Positions 21,251 to 33,005 of a stretch of 50,749 nt of DNA are shown in pieces (within the stretch, counting starts at the first letter, position 1; each line of letters opens with the position of its first letter). The notes beneath the pieces were generated by a model. The model was not told the DNA's origin and made no database searches. It worked only from the letters and a program-made list of their open reading frames with translations. This DNA comes from Rhypophila decipiens (Eukaryota; Ascomycota; Sordariomycetes; Sordariales; Naviculisporaceae), in the NCBI GenBank assembly GCA_033297075.1, contig MU858289.1, forward strand, positions 1 to 50,749, given 5' to 3'. A program made the translations under genes and the position numbers.

Positions 21251-24200
21251 ATGGCGTCCACCGGGGACGTCACCCATCAAGCCATTAGCTCATACTTCAT
21301 TGGGCCACGAGCTGAAAATCTCGACGAGTTCCGAAAGAATATCACCACATTATTGGATGAACTGCAAATCACAAGAGAGCGATATTTTAGTGAAGATGTT
21401 GTCAGTCAATACCAACGGTCTCACCCAATGATGAACAACAGCTAAGATTATGGCAGGACAATGGGTATTCCTTCATCCCCCAGGCCGTCCAGGAGTCGGC
21501 CGAGTTCAAGCGTGTCACGGCCAAGTCTTTTTCGGTTTTTGGTTCTGCCAAAACGCCATCACTCAATTCCATACCTTGTAGTAGAAAGCCAGGGACACCT
21601 AGATACAAGTGATGTCCAAAGCAGTGCAGCAAACCGCTTCCATGCTGGGACGCCACTCGATCCCCTTCTGGTCTCCTCGCTACCAGGCCCACATGTGTCC
21701 CGACTTGTCCATGCCAGCCATGCTGGGCTACATGATGACTATGATGTACAATCCCAACAACGTTGCCCTCGAGGCAAGTCCTCTCAGCACCGTGGCCGAG
21801 ATTGAGGTCGGTGATCAGCTGTGCGACATGTTCGGTTTTGTGACCAACCCCGAGAACAAGAGTGAGCCCACGGCTTGGGGTCATATCACTTCTGGGGGCA
21901 CTGTTGCTAACCTCGAGTCTATTTGGGTTGGTGAGTTGAAGATCACAACTATTACACTCTCGAGTTTACGTATTGACCTCCTTCACCAGCCCGAAACCTC
22001 AAGTTCTACCCTTTGTCAGTCCGCAAGGCCATGGACGACGGTGACGGTCCTCTACAATTTGTCCCTGCATCCTTCAGTGTCAGGACGAGCCAGGGCCAGC
22101 TAAAGCCTTTCCGAGATCTGTCGACCTGGGAGCTCGTGAACCTGAAGCCAAAGACCATCCTCGACATCCCGGAACAGCTACAAAAGCAATTTGGCATCAC
22201 CCCCACATGGCTCCAGGGTGCCTTGGACCCCTACAACATCCAGACTTGCGGCAAGAATGTCTTGGAGCGGCACTTTGGTCTGCAGCGACCACCACAGGCA
22301 TTTGTTGCCAACACTAGGCATTATTCATGGCCGAAGGGTGCTGGTAAGTCCCACTGCCTTTGATGATGCTTTGCTATTTCTCACAATCTGATGTCCACAT
22401 CTAGCCATTGGGGGTCTCGGCTCGGAAATCCTCGTCAAAGTTGACGTCGACGATGCCGCACGGGTTGATATTGACAAGCTCCGTGAGCCCCTCACCCGGT
22501 GCCTCAATGAAGAGCGACCTGTCTATGCGGTCGTGGCTGTCATCGGGTCAACCGAAAAGGGCGCCGTCGACCCGCTTCGCAAGATCCTTGCCCTGCGTCA
22601 GTTCTTCCAGGCTAAAGGCTTGTCGTTTTGGTTCACGCTGATGCCGCTTGGGGTGGGTACTTCGCTACCATGCTGCCCAAGGACGGAAACCTGGCTGGGA
22701 ACATGCCAGGACGTGATGGTGGAGGGGCTGGGGACGGCATCGTGCCTGACTTGAGTCTTCGGCTCGACACTCAAGAATACCTGTTCGCCCTGCGATACTG
22801 CGATTCCATCACCGTTGATCCACACAAGGCCGGCTATATCCCGTACCCAGCCGGCGCACTTTGCTACCGCGACGGACGCATTAAGAACTTGGTTACCTGG
22901 ACCAGCCCATATTTGTCTCGTGGGTCTGTGGTGACGAGTATTGGCATCTATGGTGTCGAGGGAAGGTATGAACTCTCCTAGATTCGGGTAGGAGCTCATG
23001 AGGCAAAATACCAGCCGCTGACATCGAACAACAGTAAGCCTGGCGCAGCAGCGGTGGCAACCTGGCTATCCAACCGGTGCATCGGACTTGACCAGCAGGG
23101 ATATGGAGCTCTTTTAAGCGAGGCATGCATTGCTTCCTCTCGTGTAAGTATTCGAGCAACCCGCTACCTCATCTACTTCTACAGAAGCTCACCTTATACA
23201 GTTTGCGGCTCTCTGGGCATCCCTCTCACAACCAAAAGACACCTTCATCTGCGTGCCATTCAACATGCTACCCTCCGGAGCAAGTGGGGACCCAGACAAA
23301 GTGGAAGAAGAAAAGCAAAGAATCCGAACCGAGAATCTTTTAGAGACCAACGCGAATATTGTCGCCCACGATACTTGCAGGCCGACCAAGGACAAAACCA
23401 TGACCCTTCTCCGCGCCCTAGGCTCAGACCTAAACATCAACGCCTTTGCCCTCAACTGGCGCCACGCAGATGGCACCCTCAACACGGACGTCGAAGAAGC
23501 CAACTATCTCATGAACCGTGTCGTCAGCAGACTATCCGTTGACTCACCCGATGACAATCCCACCAAAATTCCCCTCTACCTCACCTCAACCGAGTTCTCC
23601 ACGGCGGATTACGGCCGCTGTGTGACCACCTTCAAACGACGACTAGGACTAGAGACAGACTCAGCCGAGAGCCTCATGGTGCTACGAAACGTAGTCATGA
23701 GTCCGCTTGCAAGTCTTTCTTCTCATGGCAATTTCATCAACATGCTAGGCGAAACATTGAGGGAAGTAATCGAACAGGAAGTCGGCGTCTGTCGGAAACG
23801 CCACGAAGACACAGCCGACTACCACAGCTTCTTGACGCACGGGACGGACCAGGTATTCTTGTCGTATCGATCCATGTTCCACATTGCCAAGCATCGCCAT
23901 CAAATCATCCTCGCTGCCGAGTTTGATGAGGCCGGGGCAGAGGTCTATCGTGGGATCAAAGGAAACACAGAGGAAGAGATTATCCTCAAGACTACCGACA
24001 AGGTTGACTTGCAGAGTCTTCTCGACCAAGTTGATTCCGGCGAGGCGCCGGCGTTTTGGGTAATTTGACGACCACTTCCAAGTAAGTCTCTCTCACCTTC
24101 ATTCAGATCTCAAGTCATCAGCGACTAACACATCTCAAACAGCGGCGTCGTCTACCACGGAATCACGGTCCGTATCAAATCAATCCTCAAGAACCGCCCT

Positions 24201-24734
24201 CTGAAATCAGCCAACCAAGACGAGACTTATCCCTCCGGCTTCATGCCATTCTACCTCTACGGCACCACCAAAGAGCTCCACATCGACCACATCCTCACCC
24301 GCGCGCCAAACATAACGCTCTCAGCAGGAAGTGTAGACCTCGACTTCTCCGCCGTCTGTGAATCTCTCACCGACGAGATCCTAGCGCCCGGTATAATCTT
24401 AACAATCGGTAGCCTCCATGAGGCAGCCATGCAGCCCTTTGGCGAAAAGAACGACGAGCTCACTTCTCACAATTTCTTCTTCAAGTCTGGGAGCAAGTTC
24501 GAGGTCAGGATCTGGAATGATCCTCGAGGCCCGAATGAGAGCACGTTGGGTTTAGTGAAAGAGGTGATAACCACCCGGCAACCAATTGCCATGGGTACAT
24601 TGACACTCAAGGACGATGTTGTGGTTGATGTGGAGAAGTTGAATCGGGATCCGTGGAAGGTGAGCGACGAGACCAAGGTGGCCAGGTGGATTGAACGGTT
24701 TGACAAAATTAGGAAGGATGTAGAGGGGGTTTAA
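21251..24734 (+). CDS. PLP-dependent (group II type) amino-acid decarboxylase family protein
   Basis: Eight exons: 21251-21400, 21457-21534, 21603-21930, 21990-22343, 22405-22965, 23035-23143, 23202-24081, 24143-24734. The fold is that of glutamate/tyrosine/aromatic amino-acid decarboxylases: MLGRHSIPFWSPRYQAHM and SGGTVANLESIW bind substrate and phosphate, VHADAAWGGY supplies the Asp that pairs with the pyridine nitrogen, and SITVDPHKAGYIPYPAG holds the Schiff-base Lys (near residue 445). The long C-terminal part (FYLYGTTKELHIDHIL and on) is typical of the roughly 1000-residue fungal members. Substrate unknown. The frame needs one added base at the TTTT run 22626-22629 (just before HADAAWGG) and one at TTTTGGG 24054-24060. 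With both, the coding length is 3054 nt and the protein 1017 residues. Every intron is GT-AG with matching phase. Confidence 0.88.
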
Positions 24735-25289
24735 GGACATATCTTTCTTTTTCTTCAGTCTGCAGATTGGCTCATGTACAGGTCGTTGTACAGGTAGTTT
24801 TGGATGAGAAAAGCAAAGACCCTAGATTGTCATGCATTGACTCATATAACAACTTTAAGTCTTACAACTGAATGTCAGACTAGACCTTGATGTATATTTT
24901 GCCTCACCATCTTGTGCGGTTGCTATGAGAAAAACAACTGACTCAGAGAGCAATGATACCTCAAACATGTCTGCCAAAAAAGGCAAATGGAGTTAGACTA
25001 AGAGTGACAGAGCCCACAGTTCTTCCTCTCATCAAGAACCTTCCTCTCATACTTTTAGTATACCCATATTCCTCCTGCGAGTCCCGTCCCCGAATGATTC
25101 AGCAACCAATTTTGAACAAATAAAAACACAGATACCTCTGGATCAGACAGTTTGATCTCCTACCGAAACATCATATCAACTCCCGAAACGATAACGGTCC
25201 GCAGCCACATATGCCATGGAATCAACAAATCCATCGAACATGCCCATCCCAAAACAATAGGAGTCGTGTAACTCCACCTGAAACAACCT
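24735..25289. other. Intergenic between convergent genes
   Basis: 555 bp holding the 3' untranslated regions of the decarboxylase and the oxygenase-like gene. No gene seen. Confidence 0.5.
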
Positions 25290-28200
25290 CTATCTGCGCA
25301 TTTGTTCCCCAGCCATCCGCTTCAGTGTGCTGCTACCCCTCGGGGCCGTGGCACCAGTAGGCTGGGATACAGTCTGCTCTTCGGTCATGACGGGGGCCTT
25401 GTACTTGAGATGCTCCATGCTTGTAATCTCGGCCCATTTTTCCTCTCCTCCTACAAGCTGCTTCAACTTTGGGTGGTTCAAGTCGCGCAATACCTTCTGT
25501 GCCGCGTTGAACTTTTCAAGCCAAATTGCCCTCACCTTATCTGCCGAGTTGATATTCTTGGTGACCCTCAGCGTCGACGCAAATCCCGGATTCTTGATGG
25601 TCGCCCGAGATAGGCCGAATCCCGAGCGTACCTGTCCGTCGAAGTGCGCGTGGTCTCTTGTCAGAGCCTGGATATTCCAGACACGCTCATTCGACGCCAG
25701 AAACGCGTTAAGGCGTCTGCATATACCACAGCTGCAGGGTACTGGGCCCTGACCACCATAATTAGTCGCGCTAGGTTCAGGGCCAACGTACTTGTTCACA
25801 AGACTCTTCAAGATGGTGCGAGCGAGTGATTGGAACAGGGGGGTGGAGAGAGAAAATCTTGTGCTGCTTAGAGTGTGGGGGAGCTTGCGAAAGGAAGGGA
25901 ATCCAGTGATAGATGTGATCGTCGACGCTAGAAGCAGACGAAAGGCCGTCGACAACCTTCTTGCCAAATTTGATCGCCAGGCTATGCCACTGCTTGAACT
26001 TGAGGCATATAGTCAAGAGGTCTGTTAGGAGCGCAGGACTAACAATCCTGCAAGGGCTGCTTTGAGTAAGGCCAGTCAGTTCTTCCTGCGTGTATATGCA
26101 GGCTCTCGAAGCCGCAGCAAGTATTGCATCGGAGACTTTCTGGGACCGGAGTCTAGCCACATCCACGGTGGTCACCACAGACTCAAGATACGGATAGCAT
26201 GTTTCCAAGATCTCGGGTCCTGGGAAAGAGTCGCCTTGTTCTGACAAGAGGATGATTTGGGTAAGACACGCCAGGGAGAATGAAAACATTCGAGATTTGC
26301 TTGCGGATAATAGGGAGCAACCTACAAAGGAGGCGGGGGAACTTGTTAGCATGAAACTGGAGCGCTCCAAAGAAGGTTTGCGTCCTTACTGGGCTTTCAG
26401 ATACTCCAAATCATCATAACTATGCACCATACTGACAATCGCGGCTCCCTCTATCGCTGATGGACGCTTAGTCATCCCAGGAACTGGAAGGCAGGCAGTG
26501 ATGGCAGGAGTTACGACTTCATCAACAACCCATTTCTGAATCTGAGGGTTGATGATAACATTGCTGGAGCCAGTAGATAGCCCCCAAGCTTCAAGCCGCT
26601 CCATTCTCTGGTCCACAGTGGTGGAAGAAAGGGCGCAGAGGAAGCTGAATTTCCAGCCGGTTTAGTTAGCGTACAATGAGATCATGTGTCGAAAATACTT
26701 GGCATAGGCTCACTGTCCTTCACCTGGGAAAAGTCAAAGGACTGATCCTCGTCCATGGCCTTCTTCACAGCTGCAAGAAATTGCGTTCCTACACGCCCCT
26801 TCAACCAAGAAAAAACCAAGCAAAACAATTCGTAGTTCCTGTTTTGAAGAATCACGTTCACAACTTCCATCACAGTCTCCTCATTGACATTGAGCCCCTT
26901 GAACGAGGAAGCAGTGCGACGGGTTGACAAAGCAAGCTCCGCCAAGTGGCGGACCATATTCATGGCTGATTGGCGAGATTGAGGGTCGAGTTCGGAACAC
27001 CTGGCGAGGTACTTGGGCAGTTGACCCTGTGCCGCGTCACTGGGAATTTTACCTGTCAAGAACACGTCGACGAGGTCATTGGGAACTATAACAGCAACCT
27101 AAGTCATGCGGGATCTTGTCAGCAAGGTGTCGTGGGTCAGAGAATTTGAGGAGGACGAACCGAAATTCGATAATAGTGTGTCGCCGAGTCACTCTCTTCA
27201 CGCGAGCCGCTGTAGTGATCCTCCTCCACATTATCGGCGCTCAAAAAGGGATCATCGCCCTTGTCGTACTGAATGAGCTTGCTTTGGAAGTCTTCCTCGC
27301 TAATGCATTCTTCGCCAATGCATTCTTCCCGAACTGCCTTGCCCTCGACGGAAACGACGTTCTTGATCCGGTATTCTGTTTCTTCCACGTCATATATCTC
27401 ATGCCAGCTTAAACCATCGTCTTCATAACTGAGATCATCTTCCCAGTAGTGATCGTGAACGCAGCGGGACCTGCGATGGGGACTCTCAACTTTCCCATAC
27501 TCCGTCTTCTCCAGTATCGCCAAGAACATCGTTGCTTTTTGAGAGCTGCACGTGTCCTGAAGGCACTGCATCCTGTGGAAGTCGGAGCCCTTCAGCTTGT
27601 CAAGAGCGGGATTTATACGAGTGCAGTCGTCATGGAGCGCATAACAGAGATAGTCGAGTTCTTGAGCGACTGTCGCAGTGCCGGCACCGCGTTGCGGACC
27701 CCGTGAGTCGAGCCAAGCTCGAAGAGCTTCTTGAACCCTTGTTACCTGCTCTAATTGCCATGCGTTGAGTGTTGCTGAAAGGCGTGGTTCGTCCGGTTGT
27801 TCAGATGTGACAAGGTTGTATACCAGAACGATTCGCAGACCTGATGTTACAGGCAGGACCTCACTAGTAACATCAGAGAACCAACAAGCCATTGAGGGAT
27901 GCGTGTTGGAAGTCTTGAAGACCTTCGTAGAATTCTCATGCTTCAGAACAAGGTCGCCTCCCCGGTGCTCCGACGGCAGACACACGACAAGGGTTCCAAA
28001 CAGGCCGGGGATGTTTCTGGCGCTATGAAAGTTTGGAAGTTAGTGTTACGACCAACTTGGACTTTTCAATCCGACCAAACTTACTTGGCGTGGGCCTTGC
28101 AAATGGCTTCCTTCTCATGGATCACTATCTCTTGAAACTGGGCCTTGATGGATATACTGCCAGGGATGCCAAGCTTTCTGGCGACCCATTCCAGAGAAGA

Positions 28201-28554
28201 GTCAGCAACAACAGCCCACTGAGGGCTGAGATGCAGATGGTCAGCATCCAACTCCCATATATTGCGGGCTGAATCGTCGACATAAACATGGTTGCCTTTT
28301 CCATTTGATTCCTGGCGAGCCTTAGCGATCAAGGCCCGAGCGGTGGCTTCTAGAAGGGGAAACTCAAGAAAGCCGACATTGTCGATAAAGATTGGCTTGA
28401 TGCTGCCGGACGGGACCTTGGCGAAAGCGGCAAACGTTCCGGTGGCTTTGATGGCACCCAACGCTGAGTTGAGACCCTGTCTGATTATTGACCTTTCATT
28501 CACAGAAGGAACGTCAGAGGGCGATGACGATCCCGGAGTGGTTGCTTTAGCCAT
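25290..28554 (-). CDS. Large 2OG-Fe(II) oxygenase-like protein, metal ligands replaced
   Basis: Exons 28554-28085, 28022-27161, 27098-26714, 26644-26390, 26321-25290. The N-terminal domain has the fold signature of fungal prolyl-4-hydroxylase-like oxygenases: GTFAAFAKV, then GLFGTLVVCLPSEHRGGDLVL and VTSGLRIVLVYNL with the 2-oxoglutarate-binding Arg. The family's HxD is here His155-Ala-Asn157, and the second His (in DVTHEV) is Ser210, so iron binding looks lost. The C-terminal 500 residues are helical repeats ending in a CSCGIC cysteine motif and YVGPEP. Three single-base corrections are needed: one base missing at the donor near 26713, one extra in the AAAA run 26283-26286, one extra in the GGGGGG run 25838-25843. 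Together they give exactly 1001 codons. ATG 28554 (ACCATGG) is preferred. An in-frame ATG at 28695 is possible. Confidence 0.75.
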
Positions 28555-29045
28555 GGTTGCTCGAGGTTGCTGCGTCTCGGGTTGAGCTCCTGGTGGTCGA
28601 CCGATGGTACGCGGCTTTCGATAATACAGACTGGAGCTCAGATTGCTCCTTTTAGCGAAGGAAAGTTTGGCGCGTTGCAAGGACGTCTGGTCCAAGTGCT
28701 GGAGGCATTCGAGAGCTGTTGGAGTGAAAGACTGAGAGAATTCTTGTGCGTATTTTGGATATCCTCAATTCTTGCCCGAGCAGCTAACCCTAGTGGGGGA
28801 TTCTTCGACTTTGCTGGACCGGTGAACCTTTGCAGTACAGCGAGATTTGTTCAGGCGCCACGCCGACAATGACGCGACTGGAGTGTTGCAAATAGGAAGG
28901 TGCAGGCGTGGAAACGGCAGGAGGTGGAAGCCGCGCCTGCCCTGGACCTGGTCATTCCTTCCTCCACTTGCCTTCGCAACCGATCTCTACCCGGCAGGTA
29001 CGATGGTGTAGAGTCACCCACCTACATCTCTTCCGAAAGGTCTCA
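28555..29045. other. Intergenic between two minus-strand genes
   Basis: 491 bp containing the promoter of the oxygenase-like gene and the 3' end of the second HET gene. If the upstream ATG at 28695 is used, the gene extends into this region. Confidence 0.45.
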
Positions 29046-30761
29046 TCATAATCCGATAAAGTTCTCTCTCACAACCGGACAATCGGGAACATTCCAAAGC
29101 TCAGTCGCGGGGCCCTTTTCAATCACCAAGGCATACACCGGCTGCCCATCTCTCATTTGCTCGACCACACTGACGCGAAGCCAATCCAGAAACTTCCTCG
29201 GGCCAACCCTTCGCACCTCCAAAGCCCGATCGTCACTGCCATCTCCATAGCCTTCTTCCTTCTCCTCCATCTGCAACGCCCGAAACTCGCATCTCTTCCC
29301 ATCCGCGCCGACAAACCTGAGATAAGCCTCAGGCTGCGCGTCATAGACATCACATCCCACCCAGACTTCCAAATTGCCCGACCCCGTGACGGCCCGGGGC
29401 CCGAACCTCAAAATCGACCTCCCGTTCCGTCCGCCTTGCATCAACCACAGACTCCGCTGGTGGTCCCAGTACCCTTCATGATCGAGGATTTTGTCATCCA
29501 AATACAGTCCCATATTGACCGTCTTCATGGTCGCTATGACGCTCGTAAAGTCCACCGCATATTTATGACTCTCCCTCAACGACTTGTCATTTCCTTCTGT
29601 GACAATCTTTTTAATATAAATAACCCGTGACCGGTGTGTAAATATTCCTCTATCTTCTCTTATCAGATGCGCCTCGACACGAACATAGACATCACACCCA
29701 TGCTGCTCCAACAAAATCCACAAATGACCAATCTTGTCCTTGCGATGGCACTGCAAGTTCAGCAAGTAGGTTGGTCTCGCGCCAAAAGAGAGCCCACCTC
29801 CAGCGACGGGCGTGATTTTTAATCCTCGACTAGTCCAGACACATTCGCTGTTATGCATCGGATCACCCCATAGCTCGATGTCATGGCTGGAAGCAAAGTA
29901 CGCTGGGGTAGGGGAGAGGACACCCCAGTAGCGAGATGTGTCTGGTTGTTCGGCAAGGGAAGGGGGAATCTTCCAGGCAAAAAGGGACAGGTCATTGGTT
30001 TCTTTGATGATTTCTTCTTGGAGTCTGATAAAGGCTCGTGTCCCGCCTTCGCCGTATAAGAGAGGCATGTGGACTGAGAAGAGGCCAAGCAGGGAATACG
30101 CTGTATCTTCTGGGCGGGTGGTTTTCCGGCTTGACGCCCATGACAGTCGTTGGGCTACCGAGATTGAAGAAAGGGACTGAGTGTATAGAAGGATAGGTTG
30201 GGATATTTTGGTTATGGACGAGAGGTGCGTTGATAGCGAAAGCTTGGTGCCGAGGGGGTGCCATGATGAAGTCAAGAATGTGATTTGCTGTGGGGCGATT
30301 AATTCTTGCAATGTCCAACCCCGAGAGAACCATTTGCATTGGGAAAGATGGGTCAAAACTGGGTCATCGGTCTTGTTTGTTGATAATGATGGGGAGTGGT
30401 CGGAGAGAGCGGTAGGATGGGGGTGGAAATCAGAGAGGTAGACGTAGCAGATTGTCGATTTGGAATACCATGAGAACATGGAGTTGATGGCTTCTGTCAG
30501 TTCGGAACTGCTGGACTTGTCGATGCAGCACGTGTCTACCCAGGCCCAGTCGAGTTTGTCCCGTTCAGCGGCGAGGCGGCAGGTAATGACGACTTTGGCG
30601 AAGCCATGTGGTTTCTTGGTGGACAAGTCGGCGTGGGTGAGGCGAGTGAGATCGTGGAAGGTGATTTCTTGGTCCTCCCAGGTGTGAGAGAGAATGGCAT
30701 AAGGCGGGACGTCGCCCATGAACTCGGTGAGTTGGAGGGTCTTGGTGTTTATGAGGCGCAT
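29046..30761 (-). CDS. HET-domain protein (HET-E/D-type N-terminus)
   Basis: Intronless, 571 residues, complete. It opens MRLINTKTLQLTEFMGDVPP YAILSHTW, the classic start of HET-D/E-type incompatibility proteins. The HET blocks follow: LDWAWVDTCCIDKSSSSELT, SMFSWYSKSTICYVYLSD, KWFSRGWTLQELIAP and RPEDTAYSLLGLFSVHMPLL YGEG. The C-terminal 270 residues have no NACHT, WD40 or ankyrin signature: beta-rich, with one WVGCDVYDAQPEAYLRFVG block. HET domains induce cell death when partners from different strains interact; here the effector module lacks a recognisable sensor. Start ATG at 30761 is supported by the conserved N-terminus. Confidence 0.93.
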   Translation of the reverse strand: MRLINTKTLQLTEFMGDVPPYAILSHTWEDQEITFHDLTRLTHADLSTKKPHGFAKVVITCRLAAERDKLDWAWVDTCCIDKSSSSELTEAINSMFSWYSKSTICYVYLSDFHPHPTALSDHSPSLSTNKTDDPVLTHLSQCKWFSRGWTLQELIAPQQITFLTSSWHPLGTKLSLSTHLSSITKISQPILLYTQSLSSISVAQRLSWASSRKTTRPEDTAYSLLGLFSVHMPLLYGEGGTRAFIRLQEEIIKETNDLSLFAWKIPPSLAEQPDTSRYWGVLSPTPAYFASSHDIELWGDPMHNSECVWTSRGLKITPVAGGGLSFGARPTYLLNLQCHRKDKIGHLWILLEQHGCDVYVRVEAHLIREDRGIFTHRSRVIYIKKIVTEGNDKSLRESHKYAVDFTSVIATMKTVNMGLYLDDKILDHEGYWDHQRSLWLMQGGRNGRSILRFGPRAVTGSGNLEVWVGCDVYDAQPEAYLRFVGADGKRCEFRALQMEEKEEGYGDGSDDRALEVRRVGPRKFLDWLRVSVVEQMRDGQPVYALVIEKGPATELWNVPDCPVVRENFIGL

Positions 30762-31186
30762 TGTGAAGAGGTGACGCGATGACTATTTACGAGGTGTTTG
30801 TTATGGTGAATGGCTCTTGGCCGAGATGTATTGCAAAATGTTGGAGTGAAAACCGGCCCCGACGATAGTGGGCTCGGCCCTGATTCGTCCGCTACCGGTA
30901 TCGCCATCGCCGCCCGGACGGTGCCGGAAAGGTGGTGGAGTACGGTATGTAGTGTAATACAGTGCCGCAGAGAATACGGTATCATAGTATTACAGTGACG
31001 AGGGTCAGTGTAAATCAAGATCACAATACCGTACATTACCCAGCTGGTCGACCGATGCTTACGTAATCGCTTCAGACTTGTCAACGTCGGCCCGTCGATT
31101 TTCTTTTTGCATTCGACTCTCGTGGTCAACTCCACAACTCAAACTTCACCACCTTAGGGCAACGGCATCTCTTGAACACGGCTAAT
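30762..31186. other. Divergent promoter region (HET and Nudix genes)
   Basis: 425 bp between divergent starts, with several short ACAGTATGTAGTGTAATACAGT-like imperfect repeats around 30940-31010. No ORF of interest. Confidence 0.45.
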
Positions 31187-31975
31187 ATGGGCACCAATAT
31201 GGATTCACCAGCATCATTTACATACCACCCCTCCCTCGAGCGATTCAACATCTCCCCGCATGCCTATCTAGCCGCTAACCCGTCCCTGACCGATCTCGTC
31301 GTCAGCGCCGTCCTCTTTGACATACCGCTTAATCGGTCAGAATTTGCCGATAACAGCAATAACAAACCACCAAGAACACTTTTGATTCAGCGGGCTGCAA
31401 CAGACGGTTATGCACTCTACTGGGAATGCCCCGGTGGAGGTGTCGAATTAGGCCTGACTCATGTTTTATCCCCATCCAATACCGCTAAAGGAGATGGGCC
31501 AGACATCAAGACTGAAATAGGTGACTCTCAGCCTAGCAAATACTACGAAAAGTCCGTCCAACAAGGACACTCAGCAGGTGACGACACCATCTTGATCGCT
31601 TTATGGAGGGAGGTGTTCGAGGAGACCGGACTCCGAATGACCCGAGTGGAAGCTCTAATTGACGATACCTGCGAGTTTGGAAACAAGGAAGGCACGATCA
31701 AGGCCCGGAAATTTACCTTTCTGGTGGACTTTGAGAGAGGACAAAGAGGAGAAGAGCTAGGTGCGGGAATGGGAATGGGTATCAAGTTGAATCCGGCTGA
31801 ACATCAAGATGTTATGTGGGCTACCGAGGAAGAGGTCGTCAGTGGAGAGGAACTTGGAAGTGAGCCCGGAACTGATGGAAAGACAAGAGGAAGAAAGATT
31901 GTCTTTGCGTTTGATGACCAGAGAGAACGACTCATCGAGGGTTTCAGGATCTTGAATGAGTCGCTGAGCACGTAG
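31187..31975 (+). CDS. Nudix hydrolase-domain protein with insertion in the Nudix box
   Basis: Intronless, 262 residues from ATG 31187. The core is YWECPGGGVELG and ALWREVFEETGLR, the two halves of the Nudix signature, whose REVFEETG glutamates bind divalent metal for hydrolysis of nucleoside-diphosphate-linked substrates. They are followed by a strand with CEFG and KFTFLVDF. In ordinary Nudix proteins the halves are joined directly; deleting the 42 residues between VELG and DDTILIAL gives a canonical-length box. The insert is polar, low complexity and in frame, with no GT donor at its left edge. The substrate cannot be told. Divergent from the HET gene. Confidence 0.85.
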   Translation: MGTNMDSPASFTYHPSLERFNISPHAYLAANPSLTDLVVSAVLFDIPLNRSEFADNSNNKPPRTLLIQRAATDGYALYWECPGGGVELGLTHVLSPSNTAKGDGPDIKTEIGDSQPSKYYEKSVQQGHSAGDDTILIALWREVFEETGLRMTRVEALIDDTCEFGNKEGTIKARKFTFLVDFERGQRGEELGAGMGMGIKLNPAEHQDVMWATEEEVVSGEELGSEPGTDGKTRGRKIVFAFDDQRERLIEGFRILNESLST

Positions 31976-33005
31976 GGATGTTTGCTCATGGTCTTTGAGG
32001 CTAAAAGAGCGAGCTGGAGCAAGACCGGGGCACGTATACCTACACCGGTGTGCTGCACCTTCTTTTGTCTTGAAGCGCCCTGGGAAGGTTCCTTGAAACC
32101 CTTTATTCCCATATTGGCTCAACTGAAGCACCTGGATGTTTCTAGGTGAGTTTTGGCTTTGAAGAGAATTACTCTATAACGCAATCGAATTTCCCCCCAT
32201 TTGCCTATTTCTCAGCTGAATAAAATTAAAAACGTCTAAGTAAGAGGCCTAAGAAACTTAGTCAGACTACGTAATCCCGAAGCATGGTCAGAATCACGAA
32301 AGCCATCTTTGTTGCGAGAAGAGGTTCAATGAACACATCAAGGTCAAGTTGGACCGTTGACCTGCTAAAATTTTGATATGTTTGCTGTATCCTAACACTG
32401 ACATACAAGCGACATTGTTCGGCTGAAAACAGTTCCCGCGCGGGATTATTGAACCATACGTTACTAACTCGCATCAGATTACGGCGACAGAGCGCCGCCA
32501 AGCTGAAGAAAGCCCCGACAGATGTGCAGAGGCCTAAGAGTCGACACACAAGCGCGGCGCTGCTGGCCCAGTACTGTGCACGTTACAGTGTAGTTACGAG
32601 TCGCAGCCCCAGGCCACAATACGCATCAAAAATATCTCCTGCGTCTCTTATTGGACAGTTGGCCTTATGGCGAATCTGCCTCTGACCAGGTTGACTCGCA
32701 TTATAACGGTCCAGAACGGCGATCGCCGAGGCTTTTACCCTTTGGTGTGCGCGATATATATCCTGATTCTTACAGTAACAAATATGCCTAGAGGTTGCCC
32801 TATGCTTGGGACTCCTTGTTTACTCAAAGGGAGAGAAAGTTTCTTCGGATTTATGTACGGAGATTTTCGTCCTACTCGGTTAATTGCCGCATTTAGCGTC
32901 GATCCCCGCTTGCAACCAAGTACCCCGTACCGAGTGGAGACACAAGAGAGTAACGACAACTCAGTGAACTCACCGCCCTTGGAGGAATAGAAAAAAGAGA
33001 CAGTT
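31976..33005. other. Intergenic region
   Basis: About 1 kb. AT-rich to about 32400, then GC-richer. Short ORFs on both strands (for example 32262-32549, minus) have no motif. The last 200 bp carry the amine-oxidase promoter and leader. Confidence 0.45.

Noticed and set aside
24058..24142. Decarboxylase ending at 24068 as a shorter protein, with a separate downstream gene
   Set aside because: The downstream exon continues the known C-terminal part of the family, and a single added base plus a normal 61-bp intron joins them with correct phase.
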